Positions 9,791-19,628 are shown, counted from the first letter of the stretch. The stretch is DNA of 64,000 nucleotides from Loktanella sp. Alg231-35 (GCF_900143545.1 NZ_FREV01000001.1:653568-717567), one strand, 5' to 3'. Made by a program: numbers and translations. Notes: generated by a model not told the origin, from the letters alone.

Positions 9791-11300
9791 TTTTCTGCCA
9801 AAGTGGATACCCTGAAACTCACGGCCTCGGCGACGTGGCTGCGTTGGACGGCGCCCACACCTTCAAGATCGGCAATCGTGCGCGCAACCCTTAGCACGCG
9901 GTGATAGCCCCGTGCGGACAGGCCAAATCGTTCGGCGACCTTCACCAGCAATGCGCGCCCTTCATCGTCCGGTGTTGCGATCTCATCAAGCAGATGCCCT
10001 TCGGCATCCGCATTGACACGCGCTGTTGCGTGCCCGGCAAACCGCTCCAACTGTTTGGCGCGCGCGCCAGCGACCCGAGATGCGACCTGCGCAGAAGTCT
10101 CGCCACCTTCGGGCAGATCGAGGTCTGTGAAGGCCACGGGCGGGACTTCGACGCGCAGATCAAACCTGTCCATCAAAGGTCCCGAGATGCGACCCAGGTA
10201 ATCCTCGCCACATAGCGGAACGCGTGCGCAGGCCCGTGCCGGGTCCGCGAGGTAGCCGCATTTGCAAGGGTTTGCGGCCGCCACGAGCATGAAGCGGCAA
10301 GGGTAGCGCACATGGGCATTGGCCCGCGCCACCACGACTTCGCCGGTTTCGATGGGTTGGCGGAGCGTTTCCAGCACTGTGCGCGAAAACTCAGGGAATT
10401 CATCCATGAAAAGCACGCCGTTGTGGGCAAGGCTGATTTCGCCGGGTTTTGCGCCGCGCCCGCCACCCACGATGGCTGCCATGGAGGCTGTGTGATGTGG
10501 TTCCCGGAAAGGACGTTCGCGGTTGATGCCCCCTTCATCAAGTAAGCCAGACAACGAATGGATCATTGAGGTCTCCAGCGCCTCTTCGGGACTAAGCGGG
10601 GGGAGTATCCCCGGAATGCGCGCAGCCAGCATCGATTTGCCAGATCCCGGTGAGCCGATAAGCAGCAGGTGATGCCGCCCGGCGGCGGCGATTTCAAGCG
10701 CGCGTTTGGCCCGTTCTTGTCCTTTGACTTCGGATAGGTCTTGCAATCCGGTTTGCCCGCTGACTTCGCCTGGTTCCGAGGGGGCAGGATCGCTTGCCCG
10801 CTGAAATGCCTGACCACATCGGACAGGCTGCGTGGCGCAATCACCTTGGCTGCGCCCACCCATGCCGCCTCTGATCCGCAGGCTTGCGGGCATAGTAGCG
10901 TGCGGTCGTCCGCTGCTGCTGCCATTGCAGCCGGAAGCGCGCCGACAACGGGCACCAAGGTGCCGTTCAACGACAATTCACCCAAGGCCACGGTTTGTGC
11001 GGCGTCATCCAAGGGCACGATCTCCAATGCGGCCAGCAGGGCCAGCGCGATGGGCAGATCAAAGTGCGAGCCTTCCTTGGGCAGGTCTGCAGGTGACAAG
11101 TTCACCGTGATCCGCTTTGACGGTAGCGCGATTGCCATTGATGTCAGAGCAGCGCGCACCCGTTCACGGGCCTCTGACACGGCCTTGTCCGGCAATCCAA
11201 CGATTGAAAACGCAGGGATGCCCGGTGTGATAGCGCATTGCACCTCAACAAGCCGCGCCTCAATCCCTTCAAATGCCACAGTATAGGCCAGTGCGACCAT
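9787..11300 (-). pseudogene. YifB-family Mg-chelatase-like AAA ATPase, frameshifted
   Basis: Two overlapping frames together make one YifB (ComM-type) protein of about 504 residues, the family's normal length. The first frame, starting at 11300 (MVALAYTVAFEG), carries the N-terminal Lon-like domain through HFSGQAILPP. The family match then continues in the other frame with SEPGEVSGQTGLQDLSEVKG, Walker A GSPGSGKS, the Mg-chelatase core and the C-terminal domain, ending at 9787. The switch falls on a run of five G on the + strand at 10780-10784; one extra base there restores a single frame. The rest is intact, so this is either a very recent mutation, a sequencing or assembly error in a homopolymer, or less likely -1 frameshifting. 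ComM homologues are branch-migration helicases in natural transformation. Confidence 0.88.
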
Positions 11301-11350
11301 CGCGCCCTCCGTTCTTGGTTAACGGTTAGGGAGGCGAGGTTTAGGAAAGG

Positions 11351-12040
11351 TTAATGCGCATCACCGGGCCAGAGTTTGCGCGGCAGATCTTGCGGGTAAG
11401 GCCAAGGTTCATAGCTGTCTTTCACAGCCTCGGCCCGCCATCCCCGGATTGCCGGATCTTCAAGATGCGCTTGCACATAACGTTCTGCATCTTCGCCCAG
11501 CGATAGATCATAGGCCGTAATACGCATAGCAACAGGAGCGTAGAAGACATCAGCCAGCGAGTAATCCCCAAAGAGCCAGCGCCCGCCGGCCCCATGCCGC
11601 TTGCGCGCCAAAGACCAAAGCTGTTCGATTCGTGAAAGGTCTGCTTTGACAGCGTCGGACGCGGGGAACCCATCCCAACAGAACGCCAACATCATCGGGC
11701 AAGCATCCCGCAGGGCTCCAAATCCGCTGTGCATCTCAGCCGTGATCGAACGCGCGAGGGCCCGCGCTGCCGGATTAGCCGGGTAGAGGTTGATATCGGG
11801 GTGATTTTCCACAAGCGTTTCTGCCATCGCAAGGCTGTCTGTCACCACATGCCCTGCGGGCGTTTGCATTGCGGGCACCATGCGGGCCGGGGCGATATGC
11901 GCCAGATCTGCCCGCATGGTGCCAGCGTAAAGCCCCGCCATATGAGTGTTGAAATCCAGTCCGAATTTTTCGAACATCAGCCAGCCACGCAAAGACCAGC
12001 TACTGAAGGTGCGATCACCGATATAGAGTTCGTATGTCAT
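11351..12040 (-). CDS. Glutathione S-transferase family protein
   Basis: A 229-residue cytosolic GST-like protein. An N-terminal thioredoxin-like half (YELYIGDRTFSSWSLRGWLMFEKFGL) is followed by TPAGHVVTDSLAMAETL, matching the glutathione-binding segment in which Ser or Asp contacts the gamma-glutamyl group, and then an all-helical C-terminal half. The substrate cannot be told from sequence. It lies downstream of the cobU - phosphatase pair on the same strand after about 60 bases and may be cotranscribed, although no functional link with cobalamin is evident. Confidence 0.88.
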   Translation of the reverse strand: MTYELYIGDRTFSSWSLRGWLMFEKFGLDFNTHMAGLYAGTMRADLAHIAPARMVPAMQTPAGHVVTDSLAMAETLVENHPDINLYPANPAARALARSITAEMHSGFGALRDACPMMLAFCWDGFPASDAVKADLSRIEQLWSLARKRHGAGGRWLFGDYSLADVFYAPVAMRITAYDLSLGEDAERYVQAHLEDPAIRGWRAEAVKDSYEPWPYPQDLPRKLWPGDAH

Positions 12041-12099
12041 GGCGGCAGTCTAGTGCCACATCGCAGAGACTGGCGAGTGATCTTGTGTGAAGCCCTGCA

Positions 12100-12666
12100 T
12101 CACAGATTGTGATTGATCTGGCCAACGCGCCAGCCATTATCCCACTCAAGCTGAGTTACAGAGAGATTGTCGATCCGGTGGCTGAAGGCCTCATAGGCAC
12201 CAATACCAAGTGCGCGCTGCACTTGTGTCAGAATTGCGCCGAAATGGGCCACGATGATCAGGTCTTCATGCGCCTGCTGTAGATAGCGGTCCACGGCTTT
12301 GTCCACACGCGCGCGCACAGCGTTCCAGCTTTCCCCGTCGGGAGGGGCCACATGGCCCGGCGTTTCCCAATAGGCGCGGATCGTGGTGGGGTCTTCGGCT
12401 TCGACCTCAGCAAATGTGCGCAATTCCCATTGGCCAAAGTTGATCTCTCGCAGGTCGGAATCATGCGGCAAGCGGGTCTGCGGTGTCAGCGCATCTGCGG
12501 TTGCTGTGGCCCGGCTCAGATCAGATGACACAACTGGCGCGTCGGGCAGATGCGCGCGCAATCGGGCAACGGCTGCGGTGTCTGACAAATCGGCGGGCAG
12601 GTCTGACCAGCCCACCATGGTTTTGGCATGGGTCGGCCCGTGGCGCACCATCCACAGCCGTGTCAC
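12100..12666 (-). CDS. Histidine phosphatase family protein, CobC-like (alpha-ribazole phosphatase candidate)
   Basis: A 188-residue phosphoglycerate-mutase-like phosphatase with the RHG catalytic motif near the N terminus (LWMVRHGPTHAK) and the second His in IVAHFGAI. The start is taken as GTG 12664-12666, which overlaps the cobU stop as GTGA; the open frame continues upstream to 12846, but that part is antiparallel shadow within cobU. Coupling to cobU suggests it removes the phosphate from alpha-ribazole-5'-phosphate or cobalamin-5'-phosphate in vitamin B12 assembly. That specific role is inferred from context; the family alone would also allow a general phosphatase. Confidence 0.85.
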   Translation of the reverse strand: MTRLWMVRHGPTHAKTMVGWSDLPADLSDTAAVARLRAHLPDAPVVSSDLSRATATADALTPQTRLPHDSDLREINFGQWELRTFAEVEAEDPTTIRAYWETPGHVAPPDGESWNAVRARVDKAVDRYLQQAHEDLIIVAHFGAILTQVQRALGIGAYEAFSHRIDNLSVTQLEWDNGWRVGQINHNL

Positions 12667-13196
12667 GGCAGTGTACCTTTCAGCACCATCGGAAGCCCGG
12701 CCATCACCGCAACGACAAGATCTGCGCGCGCGGCGATTTGCTGATTCAACCGCCCCTGCGCATTGCGAAACCTGCGCGAGAGTGCGTTGTCGGGCACGAT
12801 GCCCTGACCAACTTCGTTCGAGACAACAACGACAGGTCCCGCACAATCCTGTACAGCGGCAAGGAAGCCTGTGGTCGCGGTGTCGAGGTTATGTTCACTC
12901 AGGATCACATTGGTCAGCCACAGCGTCGCGCAATCGATCAGAACAGGTTGCCCTGATTTCACGCCTGAAAGTGCGCCCGCGACGTCCAACGGTTCTTCTA
13001 TTGTGGTCCAGCGATCCCCGCGCATTTCGCGATGGCGCAGGATTTTTTCTGCCATTTCATCATCAAATACCTGCGCGGTCGCTACATAGACCGGATCAGA
13101 ATTGCTTTGCAGCACAAGGCTTTCCGAAAAGGCAGATTTGCCGGAGGCAGCGCCACCTAGAACAAGAGAGAGGTTGGGCAATGGCATGGGCGTCAC
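12663..13196 (-). CDS. cobU: Adenosylcobinamide kinase / adenosylcobinamide-phosphate guanylyltransferase
   Basis: Bifunctional enzyme of late cobalamin biosynthesis that phosphorylates adenosylcobinamide and then transfers GMP to it. The 177-residue product has the P-loop GGAASGKS near residue 14, the conserved RHREMRGDRW segment around the guanylylated His, and VSNEVGQGIVP typical of CobU. Start at 13196 or the ATG three codons in. It is divergent from rpoH; the 85-base gap holds the RpoE-type promoter for rpoH. No cobalamin riboswitch fits in that short leader and I see none. Confidence 0.95.
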   Translation of the reverse strand: MTPMPLPNLSLVLGGAASGKSAFSESLVLQSNSDPVYVATAQVFDDEMAEKILRHREMRGDRWTTIEEPLDVAGALSGVKSGQPVLIDCATLWLTNVILSEHNLDTATTGFLAAVQDCAGPVVVVSNEVGQGIVPDNALSRRFRNAQGRLNQQIAARADLVVAVMAGLPMVLKGTLP

Positions 13197-13202
13197 TATA
13201 TA

Positions 13203-13233
13203 TGATCCATAGACTTCACTCCTGCGTATCTAA
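13203..13233 (+). promoter_or_regulatory. RpoE-type (sigma-E/ChrR) promoter upstream of rpoH
   Basis: TGATCC at 13203-13208 is followed after exactly 18 bases by TATCTA (13227-13232). From memory, TGATCC with an approximately 18-base spacer and a TA-rich -10 is the Rhodobacter RpoE consensus, and rpoHII is a known RpoE target in the singlet-oxygen response. The match sits about 50 bases upstream of the rpoH ATG. The -35 match is perfect, the -10 only fair. Confidence 0.6.
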
Positions 13234-13281
13234 TTCACCAAACAAAGTTAATGCACAGCACGGCTATCTGGGAGAATAAAC

Positions 13282-14160
13282 ATGGGCGTTTCCGGTTTTT
13301 CTGATCAAACACTGTCACGCACGGCGATGAAAGCAGAACTGCTTGACGCTGAGACAGAGCTGGCATTGGCCTATGCTTGGCGGGATGATCGTGATGAGAA
13401 GGCTTTGCACCGCCTGATTACGGCCTATATGCGCCTCGCGATTTCTATGGCGTCAAAGTTCAAGCGATATGGCGCGCCGATGAATGATCTTATTCAGGAG
13501 GCATCTGTTGGTCTGATGAAGGCGGCTGACAAGTTTGACCCGGATCGTGGCGTGCGCTTTTCGACCTACGCTGTCTGGTGGATCAAAGCATCAATCCAGG
13601 ATTACGTGATGCGCAACTGGTCGATGGTCCGCACCGGCTCCACATCCTCTCAGAAATCCTTGTTCTTCAACATGCGCCGCGTGCAGGCCCGGTTGGAGCG
13701 TGAAGCAGCCGCCGAAGGCCGCGTGATGGATAAGCAGCAAATGCGCGAATTGATCGCGATTGAGGTCGGCGTCCCATTGCATGATGTTGAGATGATGGAA
13801 GGCCGTTTGTCCGGTTCTGATTTCTCTCTCAACGCCACTCAATCAGCCGAGGACGAAGGCCGCGAGTGGATTGATGCGCTTGAAGATAACGGTCCGCAAG
13901 CTGAAGAGACCGTGGCAAATGACCACGACAACGACACGTTGCGCCAGTGGCTGCTGACCGCTTTGTCCGGCCTGAATGATCGCGAGCAGTTCATCGTGTG
14001 CGAGCGCAAGCTGCGTGAAGAACCACGCACGCTGGAAAGCCTTGGCACAGAACTGGGCCTCTCTAAAGAACGGGTGCGTCAGTTGGAAGCGGCGGCCTTT
14101 GGCAAGATGCGCAAGAGCCTGGAATCCCAAAGCACTGAAGTGCATGCGTTCTTTGCATAG
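13282..14160 (+). CDS. rpoH: RNA polymerase sigma factor RpoH, RpoHII type
   Basis: A 292-residue sigma-70 family group 3 factor. It shows region 2 (LITAYMRLAISMASKF ... DLIQEASVGLMKAADKFDP, FSTYAVWWIKASIQDY), the RpoH box region QKSLFFNMRR and a region 4 helix-turn-helix (LGLSKERVRQLEAAAFGKMR). The N-terminal ELLDAETELALAYAWRDDRDE resembles the second RpoH of Rhodobacter rather than RpoHI. GGGAGA precedes the ATG. RpoHII works with RpoE in responses to singlet oxygen, fitting the TGATCC promoter just upstream. Family assignment is firm; the HII subtype comes from remembered similarity plus promoter context. Confidence 0.93.
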   Translation: MGVSGFSDQTLSRTAMKAELLDAETELALAYAWRDDRDEKALHRLITAYMRLAISMASKFKRYGAPMNDLIQEASVGLMKAADKFDPDRGVRFSTYAVWWIKASIQDYVMRNWSMVRTGSTSSQKSLFFNMRRVQARLEREAAAEGRVMDKQQMRELIAIEVGVPLHDVEMMEGRLSGSDFSLNATQSAEDEGREWIDALEDNGPQAEETVANDHDNDTLRQWLLTALSGLNDREQFIVCERKLREEPRTLESLGTELGLSKERVRQLEAAAFGKMRKSLESQSTEVHAFFA

Positions 14161-14238
14161 GCGCTAACCTTGCGCCAATCATTGTGTTTCCGGTCCGATC
14201 TGACCTAGTGTCAGCCCAACACCGGTTGGAGACACCAC

Positions 14239-15432
14239 ATGCTGGCAAATAAGCATATTTTGTTGATCGTTGGGGGTGGCATTGCCGCGTTCAAATCACT
14301 TGATTTGGTGCGCCGTCTGCGCGAGCAGGGCGCGCGGGTGACGCCAGTGTTGACGACCGCCGGTGCGGAGTTTGTGACACCCCTTAGCCTGTCGGCGCTT
14401 TCTGCGTCCAAAATATATCAGGATTTGTTCGATCTGACGGACGAGGCCGAGATGGGCCATATCGAACTATCCCGTGCCGCCGATCTGATTGTAGTCGCGC
14501 CGGCAACGGCTGATCTGATGGCTAAGATGGCGGGCGGTTTGGCCAATGATCTTGCATCAACACTTCTTTTGGCCACCGACAAGCGCGTTTTGATCGCCCC
14601 ATCCATGAATGTGCGCATGTGGCAGCATCCCGCAACGCAGCGCAATCTGGCGACATTGCAAGGCGATGGTGTGCTTGTTGTGGGCCCGAATGAGGGCGAC
14701 ATGGCCTGCGGCGAATACGGCCCCGGTCGCATGGCCGAAGTTCCCGAGATTATCGCAGCGGTTGATGCAGCCCTTACCGATGGCCCATTGCAGGGCAAAC
14801 ACGTGATTGTGACCTCTGGCCCGACGCATGAACCGATTGACCCGGTGCGTTACATCGCAAACCGATCCTCTGGTGCGCAAGGCACGGCGATTGCTGCGGC
14901 GCTCGCGGCGTTAGGCGCGCGTGTGACATTTGTGACTGGCCCTGCGGATGTCGCCCCTCCGATGGATGTCGACACCGTGCAGGTGCAGACCGCAGCGCAG
15001 ATGTTGGACGCCGTGACCGTCGCCGGAGCCGCTGATGCGGCCGTTTTTGCGGCCGCTGTCGCCGATTGGCATGTGGCCAACGCCGGTGCGTCCAAGATCA
15101 AGAAAGATGGCTCTGGTTTGCCTAAACTGGAATTCGCCGAGAACCCCGACATTCTGGCCACTGTCGCACAGATGAAGACAGGTCGCCCTAAACTGGTTGT
15201 CGGATTTGCCGCTGAAACTGATGATGTCATTGCAAATGCCACCGCCAAACGAGCGCGCAAACAATGTGACTGGATTGTCGCCAATGATGTCTCGCCCGAG
15301 ACGGGGATCATGGGTGGTGCAGAAAACGACGTGACATTGATCACGCAGGATGGTGCAGAGGATTGGCCGCGGATGACCAAGCCCGAAGTCGCACGGGCCC
15401 TTGCCGCAAGAATTGCCGAGGCGCTAGCGTGA
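14239..15432 (+). CDS. coaBC: Bifunctional phosphopantothenoylcysteine decarboxylase / phosphopantothenate-cysteine ligase
   Basis: Two consecutive steps of coenzyme A synthesis in one 397-residue protein. The N-terminal half is the FMN decarboxylase ([17 protein letters not shown], active-site region [27 protein letters not shown], and [15 protein letters not shown] with the catalytic Cys). The C-terminal half is the CTP-dependent ligase ([20 protein letters not shown]). GGAGA lies upstream of the ATG. It is the first gene of a three-gene run: its stop overlaps the dut start (GTGA at 15429-15432), and dut in turn overlaps the next gene. Confidence 0.96.
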   Translation: MLANKHILLIVGGGIAAFKSLDLVRRLREQGARVTPVLTTAGAEFVTPLSLSALSASKIYQDLFDLTDEAEMGHIELSRAADLIVVAPATADLMAKMAGGLANDLASTLLLATDKRVLIAPSMNVRMWQHPATQRNLATLQGDGVLVVGPNEGDMACGEYGPGRMAEVPEIIAAVDAALTDGPLQGKHVIVTSGPTHEPIDPVRYIANRSSGAQGTAIAAALAALGARVTFVTGPADVAPPMDVDTVQVQTAAQMLDAVTVAGAADAAVFAAAVADWHVANAGASKIKKDGSGLPKLEFAENPDILATVAQMKTGRPKLVVGFAAETDDVIANATAKRARKQCDWIVANDVSPETGIMGGAENDVTLITQDGAEDWPRMTKPEVARALAARIAEALA

Positions 15433-15884
15433 GTGTGACAGTCCAGTTCCAGTGGGATGCAGGCGCAGATACCACGCTTGGCCTGCCGCACTACGAAACA
15501 GTAGGTGCCGCAGGTGCAGACCTACGCGCCAATCTGCCCAAGAAAGCTGCGATCATGCTGCCGCCCGGAGGACGCGCGCTGGTGCCGACGGGCTTACGCA
15601 TGGCGATCCCCACAGGCTTTGAGGTGCAAATCAGGCCGCGCTCTGGTCTGGCGCTCAAGCATGGCGTCACGCTGGCAAATACGCCGGGCACCATCGACAG
15701 CGACTACCGGGGGCCTTTGGGCGTGATCATGATCAACCTTGGCGCGGATACGTTTGAGATTACCCACGGGATGCGCATCGCACAAATGGTCGTCGCACCC
15801 GTTGTGCAGGCGGAATTCACGGTGGTTGATACGCTGGACGACACCCTGCGCGGTTCCGGTGGGTTTGGGTCAACTGGCCTATGA
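15429..15884 (+). CDS. dut: dUTP diphosphatase
   Basis: Trimeric dUTPase that hydrolyses dUTP to dUMP and pyrophosphate. The GTG at 15429-15431, overlapping the coaBC stop, gives 151 residues, the normal size; the open frame extends 22 codons upstream into coaBC and is not dUTPase-like there. All five motifs are visible: AGADLRA, PRSGLA, the GTIDSDYRG segment with the catalytic Asp, MRIAQMVV, and the C-terminal [10 protein letters not shown] loop. The coaBC-dut order is common in proteobacteria. Its stop overlaps the next start as ATGA (15881-15884). Confidence 0.96.
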   Translation: MSVTVQFQWDAGADTTLGLPHYETVGAAGADLRANLPKKAAIMLPPGGRALVPTGLRMAIPTGFEVQIRPRSGLALKHGVTLANTPGTIDSDYRGPLGVIMINLGADTFEITHGMRIAQMVVAPVVQAEFTVVDTLDDTLRGSGGFGSTGL

Positions 15885-16930
15885 TCATGGTCGGCGCAAT
15901 GGCTGCGGTGCTTTGGATCATCGGGGTGGTGATGAAGGTGCCTAATGCGGTGCGCTGGAACATGATGGTGATCTTGCTGGTCGGCGTCATGTTGCTGCAT
16001 GTGATCCTGCCTGACGGACATCCGCTGCGTATGGCGACGGGCGGTGATGCGCGGCTCTGGGCGATTTTGTTTGGCTTTGGGTTTTTGATCTGGGGCTACC
16101 GCAAGATCCTGTTGCAGCTGAAGGTGCGGGCGGCAGAAGCGCAGGCCTTGCCGACCAAGACCGACAGTTTTTCCGAAACCGAGCTTGAGCGTTATGCCCG
16201 GCACATCATCCTGCGCGAGGTTGGTGGAATGGGCCAAAAGGCACTGCGCGATGCGCGCGTGCTGGTTGTCGGAGCAGGGGGTTTGGGTGCTCCGGCCTTG
16301 CAGTATCTGGCAGCGGCGGGTGTTGGCACGATTGGTGTGATTGATGATGATGCGGTCGAAAATGCCAATCTGCAACGGCAGGTGATCCATCTGGATCGCA
16401 ACATTGGCATGCCCAAAGTGCAGTCAGCGGCTGAGGCGATGAAGGCGCAAAACCCCTTTGTGACCGTCCGCCCCTATCATCGTAGATTGACGGCAGACAT
16501 CGCCGCAGATCTGTTCGCAGATTACGATCTGGTGCTGGATGGTACGGATAACTTTGATACCCGTTATCTGGTAAATGAAACGGCCGTTCAGTCTCAGACC
16601 CCGCTGATCGCTGCGGCATTGACCCAATGGGAAGGGCAGATCAGCCTTTATGACCCTTCGGCGGGTACGCCTTGTTATGCCTGCGTTTTTCCAACTGCGC
16701 CCGATCCATCCTTGGTGCCAAGCTGCGCTGAGGCTGGCGTTATCGGCCCTTTGCCGGGTGTCATTGGGGCGATGATGGCGGTCGAAGCCATCAAGCGGAT
16801 TACGGGCGCTGGCGAAGGCTTGGGCGGGCGCTTGCTGCTCTATGATGCCCTTTACGCACAGACCCGGTCCATTGCCGTCAAGCCGCGCAGTGATTGCACT
16901 GTTTGTCAGGGGCGCGGAGCAAAAAGTTAG
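15881..16930 (+). CDS. HesA/MoeB/ThiF E1-like adenylyltransferase with membrane-anchored N terminus
   Basis: A 349-residue protein with two parts. Residues 1-75 hold two or three hydrophobic segments ([45 protein letters not shown]). From about residue 105 there is a complete E1-like domain: [17 protein letters not shown], nucleotide loop [18 protein letters not shown], the conserved [18 protein letters not shown] and two C-x2-C pairs (CYAC, CTVC) for zinc. Such enzymes adenylylate the C terminus of MoaD- or ThiS-type sulfur carriers. The membrane part is not in classical MoeB or ThiF. It overlaps dut by ATGA. Exact partner unknown. Confidence 0.88.
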   Translation: MIMVGAMAAVLWIIGVVMKVPNAVRWNMMVILLVGVMLLHVILPDGHPLRMATGGDARLWAILFGFGFLIWGYRKILLQLKVRAAEAQALPTKTDSFSETELERYARHIILREVGGMGQKALRDARVLVVGAGGLGAPALQYLAAAGVGTIGVIDDDAVENANLQRQVIHLDRNIGMPKVQSAAEAMKAQNPFVTVRPYHRRLTADIAADLFADYDLVLDGTDNFDTRYLVNETAVQSQTPLIAAALTQWEGQISLYDPSAGTPCYACVFPTAPDPSLVPSCAEAGVIGPLPGVIGAMMAVEAIKRITGAGEGLGGRLLLYDALYAQTRSIAVKPRSDCTVCQGRGAKS

Positions 16931-17008
16931 GGCTTTTTGCCTTTTTATAAGTCCTTCGCTGGCATGTGTTCATGACCAGCCCTACCTGATGATCAAAGGA
17001 GATTTCCC

Positions 17009-19036
17009 ATGACAAACCCCCTGCTCGCCGATTGGTCTACACCCTTTGGACTGCCGCCCTTTGATCAGATTGCGGATGATGATTTCATGCCTGCGGTTGA
17101 TGCGGCTTTGACCACCGCGCGTGCGAATATCGCAGCCATCGCGGGCAACCCTGATGCACCTGATTTTGACAATACCATTGCCGCGATGGAAATGGCGGAT
17201 GACACGCTTAACCGGGTGCTCAGCGCGTTCTATAGTCTTGCGGGTGCCGATAGTAACCCTGCCCGCGAAGCATTGCAGCGTGACTTTGCCCCGCTGCTGA
17301 GTGCTTACAGTTCCGAGATTTCCGAGAACACGGCGCTTTTTGCGCGGGTCGAGGCGGTCTGGGCGCAGCGCGACACGCTGGACCTGACCGATGAACAACA
17401 GCGCGTCCTGATGCTGACGCGCCGCGGTTTTGTCCGCGCAGGGGCGCAATTGGAAGGTCAAGCCGCCGAGGAATTGCGCGACGTGAAATCCCGTCTGTCG
17501 GTTTTGGACACGCAGTTTGTCCAAAACCTGCTGGCCGACGAACGCGAATGGTTCATGTCGCTAGGGCCAGATGACCTGTCTGGCTTGCCTGACTTTGTGA
17601 TCGCGACGGCGAAAGCTGCAGGAGAGGAAAAAGACGCGGGCGGCCCTGTTGTGACACTGTCGCGATCCTTGATCGTGCCGTTCCTGCAATTCTCTGACCA
17701 GCGTGAGCTGCGCCAGAAGGCCTATGAGGCCTGGGGCGCAAGAGGTGCCAATGGTGGCAAGACCGACAACCGCGGCATCGCGGCAGAAACGCTGAAACTG
17801 CGTGAAACGCGCGCAAAGCTGCTGGGCTATAAGACATTCGCGGATTTCAAGTTGGAAACAGAGATGGCGGGCACGCCGGGTGCTGTGCGCGATTTGCTGA
17901 TGCAGGTTTGGCAACCGGCCAAGGCTGCGGCAGAGACTGACGCCGCTGCATTGGAACGCATGCTGCATGCCGATGGGTTTGATGGCCCGTTGGAGCCTTG
18001 GGACTGGCGCTACTATGCTGAAAAGCGCCGCAAGGAACTGCATGATCTGGATGAGGCAGAGCTGAAACCCTACCTTCAGTTGGATCGCATGATCGAAGCC
18101 GCCTTTTCCTGCGCGAACCGCCTGTTTGGGTTGGAATTCGCGCCTATTGATGGCCCTGTCTACCACCCCGATGTGCGCCTGTGGGAGGTCACCCGCAATG
18201 GCGCGCATGTTGCGGTCTTTATTGGTGACTATTTCGCGCGCGGCTCAAAACGGTCGGGTGCGTGGTGTTCGGCGATGCGGTCCCAGCAACGACTGTCAGG
18301 TGACGTCCGCCCGCATGTGGTGAACGTCTGCAACTTTGCCAAGCCGGAGGCGGGGAAACCTGCGTTGCTGTCGTATGATGATGCCCGCACGCTGTTTCAT
18401 GAATTTGGCCATGCGCTGCACCAAATGCTGTCGGATGTGACCTATGAGAGCATTTCGGGCACCTCTGTCGCACGCGATTTCGTGGAACTTCCCAGCCAGC
18501 TTTATGAACATTGGCTCGAAGTGCCAGAGGTGTTGGCCGAATTTGCGACCCATGCTGAAACCGGTGAAGCGATGCCAGCGGATCTGCTTAAGCGGATGCT
18601 GGGCGCTGCGACCTACGACATGGGGTTCCAGACGGTGGAATATGTGGCCTCGGCCCTTGTGGACCTTGGCTTTCACGATGGTCCCGCCCCTGCGGATCCG
18701 ATGCAACGGCAGGCTGAGATTCTTGAAGAAATTGGGATGCCACATGCCATTCGTATGCGTCACGCAACGCCCCATTTCGCCCATGTGTTTGCAGGCGACG
18801 GATACTCCAGTGGTTATTACAGCTACATGTGGTCAGAAGTGATGGACGCCGATGCCTTTGCCGCCTTCGAAGAGGCCGGTGGCCCGTTCGATCCTGAAAC
18901 CGCCAGACGATTGGAAGAAACTGTGCTGTCTTCGGGCGGTTCTGTGGATGCGGCTGATCTCTACATCACGTTCCGAGGGCGCTTGCCCGGTGTTGAGGCG
19001 CTTTTAAAGGGGCGTGGGTTGGACAGGGCAGCCTGA
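17009..19036 (+). CDS. M3 family oligopeptidase (PrlC/Dcp-like)
   Basis: A 675-residue zinc metallopeptidase of the thimet oligopeptidase family that trims short peptides, probably in the cytoplasm since no signal peptide is seen. The gluzincin site HEFGH is at residues 464-468, followed by the downstream Glu in SQLYEHWLEVPEVL. Upstream motifs such as FIGDYFARGSKRSGAWCSA and the substrate-binding GDGYSSGYYSYMWSEVMDADAF segment are typical. AAGGAG precedes the ATG at good spacing. It stands alone between the thiF/moeB-like gene and the convergent SH3 protein. Oligopeptidase A and peptidyl-dipeptidase Dcp cannot be separated here. Confidence 0.94.
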   Translation: MTNPLLADWSTPFGLPPFDQIADDDFMPAVDAALTTARANIAAIAGNPDAPDFDNTIAAMEMADDTLNRVLSAFYSLAGADSNPAREALQRDFAPLLSAYSSEISENTALFARVEAVWAQRDTLDLTDEQQRVLMLTRRGFVRAGAQLEGQAAEELRDVKSRLSVLDTQFVQNLLADEREWFMSLGPDDLSGLPDFVIATAKAAGEEKDAGGPVVTLSRSLIVPFLQFSDQRELRQKAYEAWGARGANGGKTDNRGIAAETLKLRETRAKLLGYKTFADFKLETEMAGTPGAVRDLLMQVWQPAKAAAETDAAALERMLHADGFDGPLEPWDWRYYAEKRRKELHDLDEAELKPYLQLDRMIEAAFSCANRLFGLEFAPIDGPVYHPDVRLWEVTRNGAHVAVFIGDYFARGSKRSGAWCSAMRSQQRLSGDVRPHVVNVCNFAKPEAGKPALLSYDDARTLFHEFGHALHQMLSDVTYESISGTSVARDFVELPSQLYEHWLEVPEVLAEFATHAETGEAMPADLLKRMLGAATYDMGFQTVEYVASALVDLGFHDGPAPADPMQRQAEILEEIGMPHAIRMRHATPHFAHVFAGDGYSSGYYSYMWSEVMDADAFAAFEEAGGPFDPETARRLEETVLSSGGSVDAADLYITFRGRLPGVEALLKGRGLDRAA

Positions 19037-19088
19037 AACTGTTGGAGGCAGATCACCGACCGGCCTCGGACACAGGGGTGCTGATAGG

Positions 19089-19628
19089 TCAGTCGCGGAT
19101 TTCAGCGTCCGCGACGCCCCAAAGCGCCGCCTTGGGCACCCAGCCGCGATAGCCGCCCGCGGTCAGTTGGCACCATTCAGGATTGCAATCGCCAAGGCGG
19201 GCCACAACACCGGGTTCCAGCATGGCGTTTTCTAATGCGTCCGCTTCCGGGCGATTGCGCAGCGCTGTCTCACCCTCGATCACAACAGTCCGCGAGCCTG
19301 ACAGCATCCGGTAATGGACCCAGCCACCTTGCCCGTCGCGGTCAATCACCCGCCGCCAGTGGCCGTATTCAGCAATCACCTGCAGCGGCATATCACGACG
19401 TTTGAACACCCAATCGATGCGATGCGACAGTGACGGACCGCGCCGGACATTCGCCTCGCTTGCACGAAGTGACACAAAACGGGGCAGGGGGAGGTTTGTT
19501 TCGGGGCCGATGGCTGGACCCGTCTCGGTCTGTTGGGCATCACTTGCGCCCACGCAAAGCATGACCGCCAAAACGGCGATCTGCATCCGGCAGAGCCACT
19601 GCGCCCATGGACCTAACTTGGCACCCAT
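19089..19628 (-). CDS. Exported bacterial SH3-domain protein
   Basis: A 179-residue protein with a signal peptide (hydrophobic core MQIAVLAVMLCVGASDA after a short basic leader) and two SH3-like segments: RFVSLRASEANVRRGPS and ETALRNRPEADALENAML, the latter followed by WCQLTAGGYRGWVPKAALWG. The family binds peptidoglycan or acts as a periplasmic adapter. The start at 19628 is supported by AAGGG six bases upstream; a second ATG at 19586 would give a shorter signal. It is convergent with the M3 peptidase and divergent from the 2-hydroxyacid dehydrogenase. No partner is evident. Confidence 0.82.
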   Translation of the reverse strand: MGAKLGPWAQWLCRMQIAVLAVMLCVGASDAQQTETGPAIGPETNLPLPRFVSLRASEANVRRGPSLSHRIDWVFKRRDMPLQVIAEYGHWRRVIDRDGQGGWVHYRMLSGSRTVVIEGETALRNRPEADALENAMLEPGVVARLGDCNPEWCQLTAGGYRGWVPKAALWGVADAEIRD

